Assembly: GCA_017163975.1 (NCBI GenBank)
Contig: JAFFSR010000004.1
Location: forward strand, 8,680,001 to 8,744,000
From: Anastatus disparis
Taxonomy: Eukaryota > Arthropoda > Insecta > Hymenoptera > Eupelmidae
DNA length: 64,000 bases
Reading direction: 5' to 3'
Positions 13,401-25,370 of the stretch are shown here, piece after piece. The notes under the pieces are model-generated. The model saw only the letters and a program-made list of their open reading frames with translations. It searched no databases and was not told the DNA's origin. The stretch's first letter is position 1; every line of letters starts with the position of its first letter. The translations under genes and the position numbers were made by a program.

Positions 13401-16200
13401 AATTTAGTAGTTCTGATTTAAAATTTTTTCCACGTGAAAATATAGATTAAAACATATAGAAAGGTACAGAAAAAAGCAAACTTAAGCAACGTAAGAAATA
13501 AAAAATAAAGAAAAGGTGTATATTGTCATCGTGACTTTATCTTAATAATTTTATTTTGTTTGTTTTCATTAAAGATACAAATCGAACAAGTATTAGATGT
13601 GTGATAAGAATAAGAAAACGGACATAAATGGAGTGTTCAGTAAATATTACAAAGCCTCAAACCTGTGTCTTCTACATAACGAAAGACTTGCCTAAAGCTT
13701 TTTTCTATCATCGCGATTATAAAAAGAAATGAATTAAATAAATAAAATAAATAATAATTAAAATTGACAAAGAAACAAGAGAAAAAGTTAAAAATGAACT
13801 ATGAAAAATCAACTCTTTTATAGGCTGGATTAGATAAAGATTAAAATAAATCGATTTTTATACGACGAATCTCAAATATGTGTGAACTTGTGAGCTCTAA
13901 AAAAATTTGTTCTACGTAGATTTTCTAATGACTAATGAAGATGAAAAAATAAAAGAAAATTAGAATTGTTCCTTTAGTGCGCTTTGATAATTCGTCAAGT
14001 AGAGAGTAAAACTTTTTAATTTTTTTTTAAATTACTCTTAAATAATAATGTGATTATTTTAATATAAATTTTAACCTTTAAAAAAAATTAATTTGAAAAA
14101 TTTTTCAAAGCATTCTAAAGTATTTCTTTTATAAAGGAATCTCAAAGTACTGTACCTTAAAGTATGTTTAACCGATGTGACAAATCTGTTGGTGTGTAAC
14201 GACGGTGAAAAATGTATGTCTGTGAAAGTCATTATAAGCTACTTATATAATTAATAATAAATCTTATATTTATTAAGGAAATAATAAAGTTGTGAACGTA
14301 AATTTTTTCTACCAATTTATAATTTTCAACGGAGATTGTTAATTGCTCAGTCGGTAGAGCGATGGATTCATAATCTCGAGGACTTGAGTTTAAATTTTAA
14401 TTTAAAATAAAGTAAATTCATAATTTTGTTTGTAGAAAATCGACCATCAATTAACAATATTATTAATTTTTTTCTTTACATAATTACAAAATACAAAATT
14501 GAAAGATATTTCTGGTATTGCAACTGATCAGAATAAATATAAAACTAAATTATTTATTTTTGTGTCAACATTGTATATTAATATTGAATAAATTATTCAA
14601 ATTAAAAGTGCAACTTTTTGTATTAATTTTATACAACTTATTTAAGACAATCAAGTAGTACTTCGAATTGTAAAAAATAATACGTGTTAACTAAAATTTA
14701 ATCTTCAAAATTATTAGAATTTGATAAATAATTTTGTCAATCTTATAACATTGACTGTATAACAGTAATTTTCCCATAGAGTTACATCGCTTACGAAAAT
14801 AATTCTTTTTTTATAACTTAATAGGATTATTCGTCATGTGAATAAAAATTGTATATTTTTAAAAGTTTAGTTAAAGTTAAGAAATAATTGATTCATTATT
14901 ATGATTTTCAGCCACTGATGATAATGAATTATGTGTAATTAATGTAAAGTTTATTTATACCAAATATGACATTAACAAATAAATGAGTTATAAATATTAA
15001 TTTTAAGTAAAGGACTGGTCCTTCGAACTTCATTTTTTCAATCAATGTAACCTAAATTTTTATTTAAAAATTCATTTTATTACAATCTTATATCTGTTGG
15101 TATAAAAAACAATTAGATAAAAATATATCAAATGGTAATGATGTTTTTGTAAACCTTAATTATAAAAAACTAAATTATTTACTCAGTATGAGATTTTTTG
15201 AAATATCGAAACATATAGTTATAATCGATTGATAATAAGTGAACTTCAAAATAAAGAATAAAGGTATACTATACTACTTAGATGATAAGAATAAATACTG
15301 CGAAGTGTAAAAAGAAATTTTATAAAATCTTTGTAAAAAGCGTATCATATCGTTTATTTCATAAAAGTTGTTTTTAACTTTCTATTAACTTTAAGAAAGT
15401 ATTCAGATTTTCTTTTCTACTTCTTACTGAGAAAACGAATTAATAAGTATGATAATAGTTTAGTTTATAAGCGATGCAAACTTTATTTAAATTGAAAAAA
15501 AAAAAACATTATAAACATTTCCAATAATAAAAAGATTATGTAACTAGTATACATATTTAACTTTTGTTTATTCAGCGATCTGTTTTTGACTTTAGTGAAC
15601 AATTTATGAAAATTGAATTTTATCGTTTTAAGCAATTGATTCAAGCCTTAATTTTGACATTAATGCTTTTTAATACTAGTCAAACGAGAAATGCGTAAAA
15701 AAGAAAATAATTTACTATACTTAACTTAGACGTATAATTCTTCTATATGATGAAAAATATTTTTAAAAATTTGATGAAAATGTATCATTTTTGTTCTTAA
15801 ATTATACATGTAATCTCATCGATATTCTTGTTTAAAAACTATTGCATGTAACAGAATGCTCAATAAAAACTTTTGCATAAGTTTCAATAAATTGTTTTTG
15901 TCTTTTAATTCCACATCCTACAAAATATTAAATTTTCAAGGCATGCTTTTATTATGTTTTGTTGTTTCAAATTACTATGATATAAATAAATTAAATGAGT
16001 ATAAATAGAATAACTTTAATCGTTTCGCCTATTTTGATCTTAAAAAAAATTTAAATTTACTGGTTCCCCATTGAAAAAATCCAACGAAAATTCTTTAATT
16101 TTTAGTCCAATTTGTAGATTATTAAAGTGCCATAAAAAATTTGTTCTGTACATTGTCTGTTGATGTACTTAATTAAGTATAATTAGAGTTTTCTTGCGTA
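13401..16200. other. Intergenic DNA, no gene seen except a SINE fragment
   Basis: AT-rich sequence without supported exons. The only recognisable item is the tRNA-like SINE head at 14332-14400, listed separately. Confidence 0.55.
14332..14400 (+). mobile_element. Truncated tRNA-derived SINE (head only)
   Basis: The sequence carries the A-box region GCTCAGTCGGTAGAGC, then ATGGATTCATAATCTCGAGG and a degraded B box (GAGTTTAAAT). This matches the 5' heads of the three longer copies at 38.6, 43.6 and 55.6 kb, but the tRNA-unrelated body is missing. A working tRNA gene is unlikely because the acceptor and T arms do not pair. Confidence 0.7.
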
Positions 16201-16203
16201 TAA

Positions 16204-17697
16204 TTGCGTATATTTCCTGATATTTGGAAGAATTCTTGCATTACTCCTGTTCTTAAATCAGGATCTAGAAATGACATCACAAATTATAGACCTATTTCTC
16301 TCTTAAGCAACTTTGCTAAATTGTTTGATAATATTATTGCTAAGAAATTAGGTGATTTTGTTAATCATAAAATTATAAGTCAGCAACATGGCTTTAAGCC
16401 AAATAGATCTGTGGTGACTAATTTATTGCTTTATTCTGATTACATAGTAAATTCCTTAGATATTGATGTACAGGTTGATGCCATTTATTTAGATTTTAAA
16501 AAGGCCTTTGATTCGGTTAATCATTGTAGACTGTTGGATAAGTTGTATAATATTGGTATTAGAGGTGCTTTGCTGAGTTGGTTTGAATCATATCTTACGG
16601 AAAGACTATGCTATGTTAAAATCAAAGATATATTGTCTTCTGCTATAAAAGTTATTTCAGGTGTTCCTCAGGGGTCGCATTTGGGACCAATTTTGTTTAA
16701 CATCTTTATAAATGACATCAATCATTGTATTAAAAATTGTAAGTTTTTGTTATTTGCAGATGATGTTAAATTATTTAAGACAGTAGTATCTGATAGTGAT
16801 TGTTACTCACTTCAAAATGATTTAATTAACTTATATAATTGGTCAATTGAAAATGCTTTATACTTTAATGAAAGTAAATGTAAAATAATATCATTTTATA
16901 GTGGTCATAATTGTTACAAATTTAATTATGTTATGAATACTTGTAATTTGGAAAGAGTTTATGCTGTTAAGGATTTGGGTGTTTTCTTCGATGCTAAGTT
17001 TTCATTTAATGATTATGTTAATTTTGTTGTATCGAAAGCCTTAAAAACTTTGGGGTTTATAATTCGTAATACCAAGAATTTTATTCACTTTGAATCTATT
17101 ATTACTTTATATAAGAGTTTGGTATTACCTATTCTAACTTATGCTTCTATTATTTGGTCACCATATCTTGATTATGCGAGAAAAAGACTTGAATCTGTTC
17201 AGCATAGATTACTAAGGCATTTGGCGTATAGATTTCATATACCTATGAATAGGTTTGACCATGATTTTGCTAATGTTTCTAAATATTTCGGTATTCATGC
17301 ACTTAAGTCTATTCACAATTTAAATGACATTTTATTTTTTATTCATGTTTAGATTCTTGAATAGTAGTGACAAGCTAGTAGATTTAATTAATTTATTTCA
17401 GTGTAAGGCAGTCAATTATCAAATTAGAAATCATAGTTATTTTGTTGAATACACTTGTAGGAAGAATCTAGTATTTTTTAGTTCTACATTTAGACTTCGT
17501 AGAAGTTGGAATGTTTTGAATTGTAATATCAATGATTATAATAATTATTCTCACTTTAAGTTTGATTTAAGAAAGCGTATTTTAAGTTTCTATTAGGATA
17601 TTTGTTTATTGCGTTACCTAATAGTATTCTTTATATTTCAATGTAAAGGGACATTTGTCCCGTGAATCAATAAAATAAAATAAAATAAAAATAAAAT
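16204..17697 (+). mobile_element. 5'-truncated non-LTR retrotransposon (LINE) with reverse transcriptase, frameshifted
   Basis: The open frame 16204-17352 encodes most of a reverse transcriptase: FPDIWKNSCITPVLKSG, NYRPISLLSNFAKLFD, YLDFKKAFDSVNH, GVPQGSHLGPILFNIFINDI and the catalytic LLFADDVKLF. No endonuclease or ORF1 is present, so copying stopped early. The frame ends at TAG 17350-17352, but homology-like sequence goes on in another frame (FRFLNSSDKLVDLINLFQ... to a stop at 17596), so a single-base indel near 17340 broke the ORF. The 3' end has a small hairpin (GGGACATTTGTCCC, about 17648-17661) and an A-rich TAAAA-type tail to about 17697. The clade (jockey, I or related) is uncertain. 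The copy is dead. Confidence 0.9.
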
Positions 17698-18888
17698 AAT
17701 TAATTAAAAAAAGTAATTTGTGGATAAAATTCAGGTATAGTGGTTTGAAAAATTTTTTAAATATCCCTCATTCCATAAGAATGATTTTGGAATTCTATTT
17801 TGAAATTATAATTGTATTTCTTTCAATAAGGTTTAAAAGCTACACGGTATTAAAACAATTACAAAATTGTTTAAAAAACATTAAAATTTAGATGAAAATA
17901 ATTCATGACTTTATAAATAATAAATTTCAAACCAAACAAATGCAACACTCCTTGTTAGTAAACCTTATAAATGTTATATTTATAAATCAACAAACAATTA
18001 AAAATAAAAAAAAATTATTCTTGAATTTTTTTTTCAATTGTCATTCAATATTTTCATTTAAGTTTGTTCATTAAATTATTTTTTTGTTTTATATCGTATT
18101 GAACAACATAAATATCAACAGCCATTGTGAAAGTTTAAAAATCTTCATTTTTACAATTGCAGGTATTTGTATATGATAAAATAAAAATGCAATACTTACG
18201 TCTACTGTGAATACATATTTTTATATAATATCAACTCTTGTTTGACACTCTGGCGTAGAAATCTCTCCACGCTTTTCCTTATGATTTAATTTTGATTGAT
18301 TTTTTTGAATATTTGAATTTTTTAACATACTTATATTTGATATTTTGCTATGCAAGCTATAAAGTATTGAAAAGTAACCTTTTAAAAACTGATAAAAAAA
18401 ATTTTTAAGCAAAAATATTTAATTGTTTATTTTTATAATGATTTTTATTTCTAGGGTACAAACAACCCTAGTGTGTCAAATATGACTCTACAAAAAAGTG
18501 TGTCAAATAACGGTTAATATTTTATTGACTTATCAATATAATAAATACCAAATTTTATTGTTATCAAATCACAGATAGTCTTGTGTGATTCAATCGGTCA
18601 TTATGCTTGTAAAAATTTTAAATAATTATAATTTAAAAATTAACATCATTTAAAATGAATATAATTTATATTTGTTCTATCTTTTTATTACTTATAATGA
18701 AGACCCGAGCTTATAGTAAAAAAATATGAGTTTCTTAAATTATATTAGTATTCATACAAATTTATAATAGATAATAAGACAAGAATAAGAACCATTTTAA
18801 AATTATTAATTTTATAAATTTATCTGAAAAATATTGTCGTTTAACAAATAATTGATGATTTTTTATGTTATTTGATTAATTATCTTAC
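17698..18888. other. Intergenic AT-rich DNA, no gene seen
   Basis: No supported exon. A short palindrome (CTAGGG...CCCTAG, about 18453-18473) is followed by two copies of GTGTGTCAAATA about 28 bases apart; too little to name. Confidence 0.5.
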
Positions 18889-19473
18889 AAGGAGAGCACC
18901 CAGCTCCGGGAAACGGATTCAGCTGAAACTGAAGAATATCTTTTTTTGATGAAAAAAATCACATACATATAGACATTCTTCCAAAATACAGTAAAAAAAG
19001 CATTTATAAAAATTTGAATAACCAAAAAACTAAGAAGTGCAAAAAATTATATAATAAATAAAATGAAGTACAAGTTAAATAATTTAATTTAAGCTTTATT
19101 GCATTAAAAAATTTTGTTTGGTTCGAAAGTTACAGACGATTAAAATATGCTAGTGACATAGCGTAAAAATTTCATCATATGTTACATGTTAAAAATATTA
19201 AAACATTTGTAGTAATTTTCTATTAGGGACAACTCTTGAACCATATAAGCTTTTAAAATGCAACAACTTAAATTAAAGTATTTAACTTGTACTTCACTTT
19301 ATTTTTTCTACATTTTTTTTAAGATTTTGAGTTGCTTGGTCATTCAAATTCTTGTAAACGCTTCTTTTTACTATATTTTTGAAAAAATGTCTATGTCTTT
19401 GTCTAGGTGGCTTATTCGATGAAAAGAAAAATACAGGTTCCTTTTTTTTCATCAAAAATCATATCCTCTCCTT
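18889..19473. repeat. Long inverted repeat, about 243-bp arms, about 99-bp loop
   Basis: The left arm (18889-19131) starts AAGGAGAG and ends GTTCGAAAGTT; the right arm (19231-19473) is its diverged reverse complement, starting AACTCTTGAACC and ending CTCTCCTT. Shared blocks include TGAAGTACAAGTTAAATA and TTTGATGAAAAAA. The arms are equal in length but differ at many bases and by indels. It may be a fold-back transposon or a two-copy inverted insertion; transcribed, it would form a long hairpin. No coding frame is seen. Confidence 0.8.
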
Positions 19474-20382
19474 ATTTGTATATTTCTTATCAATGCAATA
19501 ACAAAAAGACTACATTTTAACATTACTATTATTACTTTTTTATTACGCGTTACTATAATAATAAAGATCTCGGCTTCTTTATATATCACTGAATATTTTC
19601 ATGATATTTAATAAGTACTACAGCATATTTTTTCCACTAGAATAAATAATGAATTATGCAGTATAATAAATAATTGTTAGTTGTAAAAATATAAATATCT
19701 ATGGATCTATTTTTAAATTCTCATAAAAAATTAAAGAATTGTTTGCAGAAACATTGAGAAGCGTACGAGTCGTAAATGATTGAAAGAATATTAAGAATTT
19801 AAAGTGGTGAAAGTGTATAGATTGAAGTCAAAAATATTTTAGATAACAAATACATTTATTATTTCATATTTAAGAAACAAAATTTTTATCGTGTTATTTA
19901 ACTGTTACAAAAAATATGTTTATGTTAAGTAATAATATAGTTAATTAAATTAGTGGTCGTAAAGACACCTTAAAAATTAAAGAGATTTTTTCATTAATAC
20001 CACTTTATGAAAAAGCAATACGGATATTACTATGACGCAAAATTAAAGAATACAATTGTTAAAAAAAAGGCGCATGACGGAAATACATAAATTACTTAAT
20101 TATTACTAAATATTAATAACTAAAAATAAAAATACACATAAAATTAAATACAAAGTAATTCATAACAAAAGTGCAATTATTTCAAGTGATTTTCATGCAT
20201 CAACCTAAATTTTATAAAAACGATATTTTTATAATTACACTTTTATTATTTACAATGATAAGAATTCGCAATTATTAATAATATTTAAAATTACATAACA
20301 AACAATAAATTTGAACATAAAAACATAACAATATTTTAATATGAAATTCTACATTTAAAAAAAGATCATACGTAAAGGTATG

Positions 20383-21133
20383 AATATCTCAGGGGATTTT
20401 CAAATATTGGCGATGATTTATGACTGTTGGTCGATCCATCTATTTCTGTATTCTGCAAAATAAATAATAATAATTAGTATTAATATTCTACATAGAAAAT
20501 AAGTAAAATTAATATTTTTTATGTGCATTATTATATACATCTATTAACAATAAAAAAGTATTTTAATCACTGAAAAATTAACATAAAATATTATTCGAGG
20601 AAAATCATCCATTGAAAAAAAGGAATGGTCATTACGGGGTTTGAGAAAATTTGATTATTTGGATGATCTATGCATGATAATGCAGTGTCATTACCGAATC
20701 ATCAAACGTGTCAGAAATGTCGAGTACATACGAGAAACCTATTGAAAATAACTATGCGATTTTTTTATGTAAAATCCAACGCTTTTTTGTAGTATTTTTT
20801 GCATAAAGTATGTTTCTTGAGTAAAGCTATCATGTCCGACCTCGTTGTACCGGTTTCACGTTATGTGGGATCAACTGATGACACAGTTTTTGGTATTATA
20901 CCAATGAATATAGCCTTAGCTGAAATAGCAGCATGACATTTAATTGAATTGTCTGGTTTAGAATTAAATCCAGATGACAGGAAACTTTTGGAATGGGCCA
21001 AATCAGCCAAGTCCATTTATTGATCTATAGAATAATAGTAATAACGCCTGAACGTTCATAATGAGTATAAATACTAATTATGAACCTATAATAAATATTC
21101 AATATTTGAATATCCCCTGAGATTTTCATACTT
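20383..21133. repeat. Inverted copies of the array core flanking a protein-like island
   Basis: A motif at about 20383-20418 (ATGAATATCTCAGGGGATTT then TCAAATATTGG) is the reverse complement of one at about 21098-21133 (CAATATTTGAATATCCCC then TGAGATTTTCATAC). Both carry the core of the minisatellite array that begins near 21380. The pair brackets the degraded coding-like fragment at about 20803-21022. Confidence 0.6.
20803..21022 (+). pseudogene. Degraded coding-like fragment of unknown origin
   Basis: One frame reads as protein of normal composition: SKAIMSDLVVPVSRYVGSTD, then FGIIPMNIALAEIAA, a TGA (about 20935-20937), and ELNPDDRKLLEWAKSAKSIY up to another stop at 21020-21022. It is more GC-rich and codon-like than its surroundings. 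I do not recognise the family. It looks like an old insertion (host gene, transposon or virus) broken by at least one internal stop. Confidence 0.4.
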
Positions 21134-21379
21134 TTGAAGAATAAAGAAATAGTTTTAAATATTTTAAAACGGAGAAAAAATTTTCTATTTAATTTAATCT
21201 TTTTTTCTAAGAAACACAATTTGCAGTTTAGATTTCATTAGTAAATGAACCAAAAACAAACTACCTTATATCATATCACCTAGAATAGTATCATTAAAAC
21301 GAAAGTTATTATTAAGAAAACAGTCAGTACTCTAAGGTTTTTCAACTTTCGTATATGTTAAAAAGAAGATCAAATCTTT

Positions 21380-24300
21380 TTAAAGAGAACCTCTCCTGAG
21401 ATATACAAACTTAATACGTATTAATAAAGCTTAATTCTTCTTTTTATATGGAATCTTTATATATGAACAGGATCGATGTAAACCTTTTTTAAAGGAACGA
21501 TATCAATGTTATTGATATCGTTTATACTTCACTTAAGTTTTGTCCTTTGGGTTACTTATAAACATCCCAGCGAACATCGTTTCATGAGATGTATTCTAGC
21601 TATAATCGGAACGGTTACCGGTTATTTAATAAGGCAGTGGTACTTCGCCGAAAACGGGACACCGATGCCACCGTAAAAACTATAAAAGCTATCCTAGGTA
21701 AGGATGCTAAAAAATCTGACGTCAAGAAGAAACCAGACGTTAAGAGGGATCCTGGTCCATTGTCTTTTGATGCGACACTTATTCTTAACGACCTGTGCTC
21801 ATCTTTTAAAAGCACTTTTAATAGATCGGAGGTTCTCATGTGTATTATATTTTCAGGCTGCGTAGTTTTTTCCATGTATACTAATTTTAGTACCAACTTT
21901 ACTTCTCTTTCAAATTTACTTTTTTTTTTATAGGAACCTTCCCTGAGATTTTCATATCTTTATATGACCAGAATTAATGTAAACTTTTATCATACATGCT
22001 ACAGCTTTACACTTTTTTTAAAGGAACCTTCCCTGAGATTTTCATATCTTTATATGACCAGAATTAATGTAAACTTTTTTACAAACATTTTAACTTTCCT
22101 AAGATTGTCATTTCTTAATACATGACCAGAATTAACGTAAACCTTTTTTTAAAGGAACCTTCCCTGAGATTTTTATATCTTTGTATATGATTAGAATTAA
22201 CGTGAAATTGTTAATATCCTTGAGAATGTTATATCTTTAAGTATGCTTAGAATAAAATCAAATCTTTTTAAAAGTACCTTCCGTAGAAGAGTATCAGAAC
22301 TCTGGAGAATCAGTTTTGCTAAAAGTAAGCATGTTTTTACATCAAAATATTAAAAAAGCTAGAGACGCAAAAACTCAATGGACTTCGGGCTAGATTTATA
22401 TATGGAAATAATTTCAGGAAATATTAAAATTAGCTTCATTGCATAAGGGCATAGTTGAGCACTTATTTGTCACATAAATAGTATCAGAGTAACATTCAAA
22501 ATTAAAGAAAATTCTTCAATTTGATTTTAATTACAATAAAAAATATTTATTCGTCCAATGTTATTGTGAATTTATTTGGGTAATTAATAAAGATTATGAA
22601 TATGTTTAATTATAATAAATCCAAACCCTTTTTTTAAAGAACTCTTTTGAGATTTTCATATCTTTGTGTATGTTAATCATAACATCAAATCTTTTTATAA
22701 GATACCTCTCCTGAGATATTTAAACTTTATAAGTTATAATAAATTAGCTCAACCCTTTTCCTGAAAGAACTTTCTTGAGATTTTCATATTTTTATATATG
22801 ATCAAAATTAATGTAAACTTTTTTTTAAAGTAACTTCCCTGAGATTTTCATATTTTTATATATGATTAAAATTAATGTAAACTTTTTTTTAAAGTAACTT
22901 CCCTGAGATTTTCATATTTTCATATATGATTAAAATTAATGTAAACTTTTTTTTAAAGTAACTTCCCTGAGATTTTCATATTTTTATATATGATTAAAAT
23001 TAATGTAAACTTTTTTTTAAAGTAACTTCCCTGAGATTTTCATATCTTTATATATGCTTAGAATAAGATAAAATCTTTTTAAAAGGACTAACTGAAGGCT
23101 TATCTCTCATAGTATATAAAGAAAGGTTATCAATCTGATAGCCTTGGATGTTTCTCTTACCAAGAAGAGAACTTTGTACCGGTGGTATCACCTAATCGAG
23201 TTTGTATGGAACTTTCCCTGAGATATTTAAACTTTACGCATAATAATAGTTCATATTGATTTTTTTTGGAAATACTCCCCTGAGAGTCTCATATCTTTAT
23301 ATATAATATAATTATATTTAAGATTTTTTTAAGGAATTGCCTTGAGAATTAACACAAAATTTTTTGAAAGGAACCTTCCCTGAGATTTTTATATCTTGAT
23401 AAAAATTACAAATAAGCTTAAAACTTTTTAAAAGGAACCTCCTCTGAGATATTCAAACTTTGCACGTGATAATTGTTAATATTAATTTTTTTTTTGGAAA
23501 TACTCCCCTGAGAGTTTCATATCTTTATAAAAATTACAAATAAGCTTAAAACTTTTTAAAAGGAACCTCCTCTGAGATATTCAAACTTTGCACGTGATAA
23601 TAGTTAATATTAATTTTTTTTTGGAAATACTCCCCTGAGAGTTTCATATTTTTATAAAAATTACAAATAAGTTTAAAACTTTTTAAAAGGAACCTCCTCT
23701 GAGATATTCAAACTTTGCACGTGATAATTGTTAATATTAATTTTTTTTTTGGAAATACTCCCCTGAGAGTTTCATATCTTTATAAAAATTACAAATAAGC
23801 TTAAAACTTTTTAAAAGGAACCTCCTCTGAGATATTCAAACTTTGCACGTGATAATAGTTAATATTAATTTTTTTTTTGGAAATACTCCCCTGAGATTTT
23901 CATATATTTGTATATAATAAAATTATATTTCAGCTTTTTTTAAGGAATTTGAGATTTTCGTGTCTTTACATACGATCAGAATTAACATAAACTTTTTTGT
24001 AAGGAACCTTCCCTGAGATTTTTATATCTTTATAAAAATTAAAAATAAGCTGAAAACTTTTTAAAAAGAACCTCTCCTGAGATATTCAAACTTCATACGC
24101 AATAATAGTTAATATTATTTTTTTTTTTGGAAATACTCCCCTGAGATTTTCATATTTTTATATAAAATAAACTTATATTTAAACTTTTCTTCTAGAAACT
24201 TTCTTGAGATTTTCGTATCTTTATATACGATCAGAATTAATACAAAATTTTTTCAAAGGAACCTTCCCTGAAATTTTTAATCTTAATAAAAATTAAAAAT

Positions 24301-25370
24301 AAACTGAAAACTTTTTAAAAGGAACCTCTCCTGAGATATTCAAACTTCACACGTGATAATAGTCAATATTTTTTTTTGGAAATACTCCCCTGAGATTTTC
24401 ATATCTTAATATAGAATAAAATTATATTTAAGTTTTTATTTAAGGAATTTTCTTCAGATTTTTATATCTTTATATACGATCAAAATTAACATAAACTTTT
24501 TTGAAAGGAACCTTCCCTGAGACTTTCATATCTTTATAAAAATTAAAAATAAACTTAAAACTTTTTAAAAGAAACCTCCCCTGAGATATTCAAACTTCAT
24601 ACGTGATAGTTAATATTATTTTTTTTTTGGAAATACTCCCCTGAGATTTTCATGTCTTAATATAGTATAAAATTATGTACAAGCTTTTTTTTAAGAAACT
24701 TCCTTGAGATTTTTGTATCTTTTTATACGATTAGAATTAACATAAAATTTTTTGAAAGGAACCTTCCCTGAGATTTTCATAACTTTATAAAAACTAAAAA
24801 TAAGCTTAAAACTTTTAAAGTGATAATAGTTGATTATCACTTTTTTTAGAAAATATTTCTCTGAAATTTTCAAAACTTTATAGATAATAAAATTAAATGT
24901 AAAACTTTTTTTTAAAGGAACTTCCCTGAGATTTTCATATCTTTATATGTGATTAGAATTAATGTAAATTTTTTTTTAAAAGAACCTTCCCTGAGATTTT
25001 CATATTTTTATAGAAGTTAAGAATAAGCTTAAAACTTTTTAATAGGAACTTCCCTTGAGACTTTTATATCTTCATATATTATAAGAATAAGTTCATCTTT
25101 TTTAAAAAGTACCTCTCCTGAGATTTTCATATCTTTACATATTTCGAACTTTTTAAAAGAAACCTTCTATAAGATTTTCATATGATAACTAAATTAAATC
25201 TTTTTGAAATAAACCTCTCCTGAGATATTCAAACATTACTTGTGATTATAATTAAATTCAACTTTTTTTAAAAGGAAGTCCTCTGAGATTTTCATATCTG
25301 TACATAGGCTAAATATAAGTTCCAACTATTTGAAAGGAACTTTGCTGAAATTTACGTACATTTATTCATG
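21380..25370. repeat. Large minisatellite array with CCTGAGATTTTCATA core
   Basis: Roughly 4 kb of imperfect repeats is built on a core like CCTGAGATTTTCATATCTTT, followed by TATATATGATTAGAAT, AATGTAAACTTTTT and AAAGGAACCTTC. Near 22790-23070 four near-identical units of about 64 bp sit head to tail. From about 23480 to 23890 a longer unit of about 130 bp alternates a GGAAATACTCCCCTGAGA version with an AAGGAACCTCCTCTGAGATA version. Later units are longer and more diverged. One island of non-array sequence (about 23090-23200) and one ORF (21589-21933) interrupt it. Unit counts are by eye. Confidence 0.85.
21589..21933 (+). CDS. Orphan 114-codon ORF with a 2A-like DVKRDPGP motif inside the array
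   Basis: The frame starts MYSSYNRNGYRLFNKAVV and is lysine/arginine-rich in its first half (RRKRDTDATVKTIKAILGKD). It then has PDVKRDPGP, which resembles, but does not match, the ribosome-skipping 2A consensus D-V/I-E-x-NPGP (Asp replaces the key Asn). A hydrophobic stretch follows (MCIIFSGCVVFSMYTN). The last residues run into repeat sequence, so the natural 3' end is lost. Base composition is clearly more GC-rich than the array. It may be a remnant of a retroelement or an RNA-virus-like insertion; I cannot assign it. A working gene is unlikely. Confidence 0.35.
   Translation: MYSSYNRNGYRLFNKAVVLRRKRDTDATVKTIKAILGKDAKKSDVKKKPDVKRDPGPLSFDATLILNDLCSSFKSTFNRSEVLMCIIFSGCVVFSMYTNFSTNFTSLSNLLFFL

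Noticed and set aside
21615..21896. 93-codon minus-strand frame
   Set aside because: It is the antisense shadow of the 114-codon orphan ORF and has less protein-like composition.
22790..23070. CRISPR-like array
   Set aside because: Repeats are contiguous diverged tandem units without unique spacers, in an animal genome.
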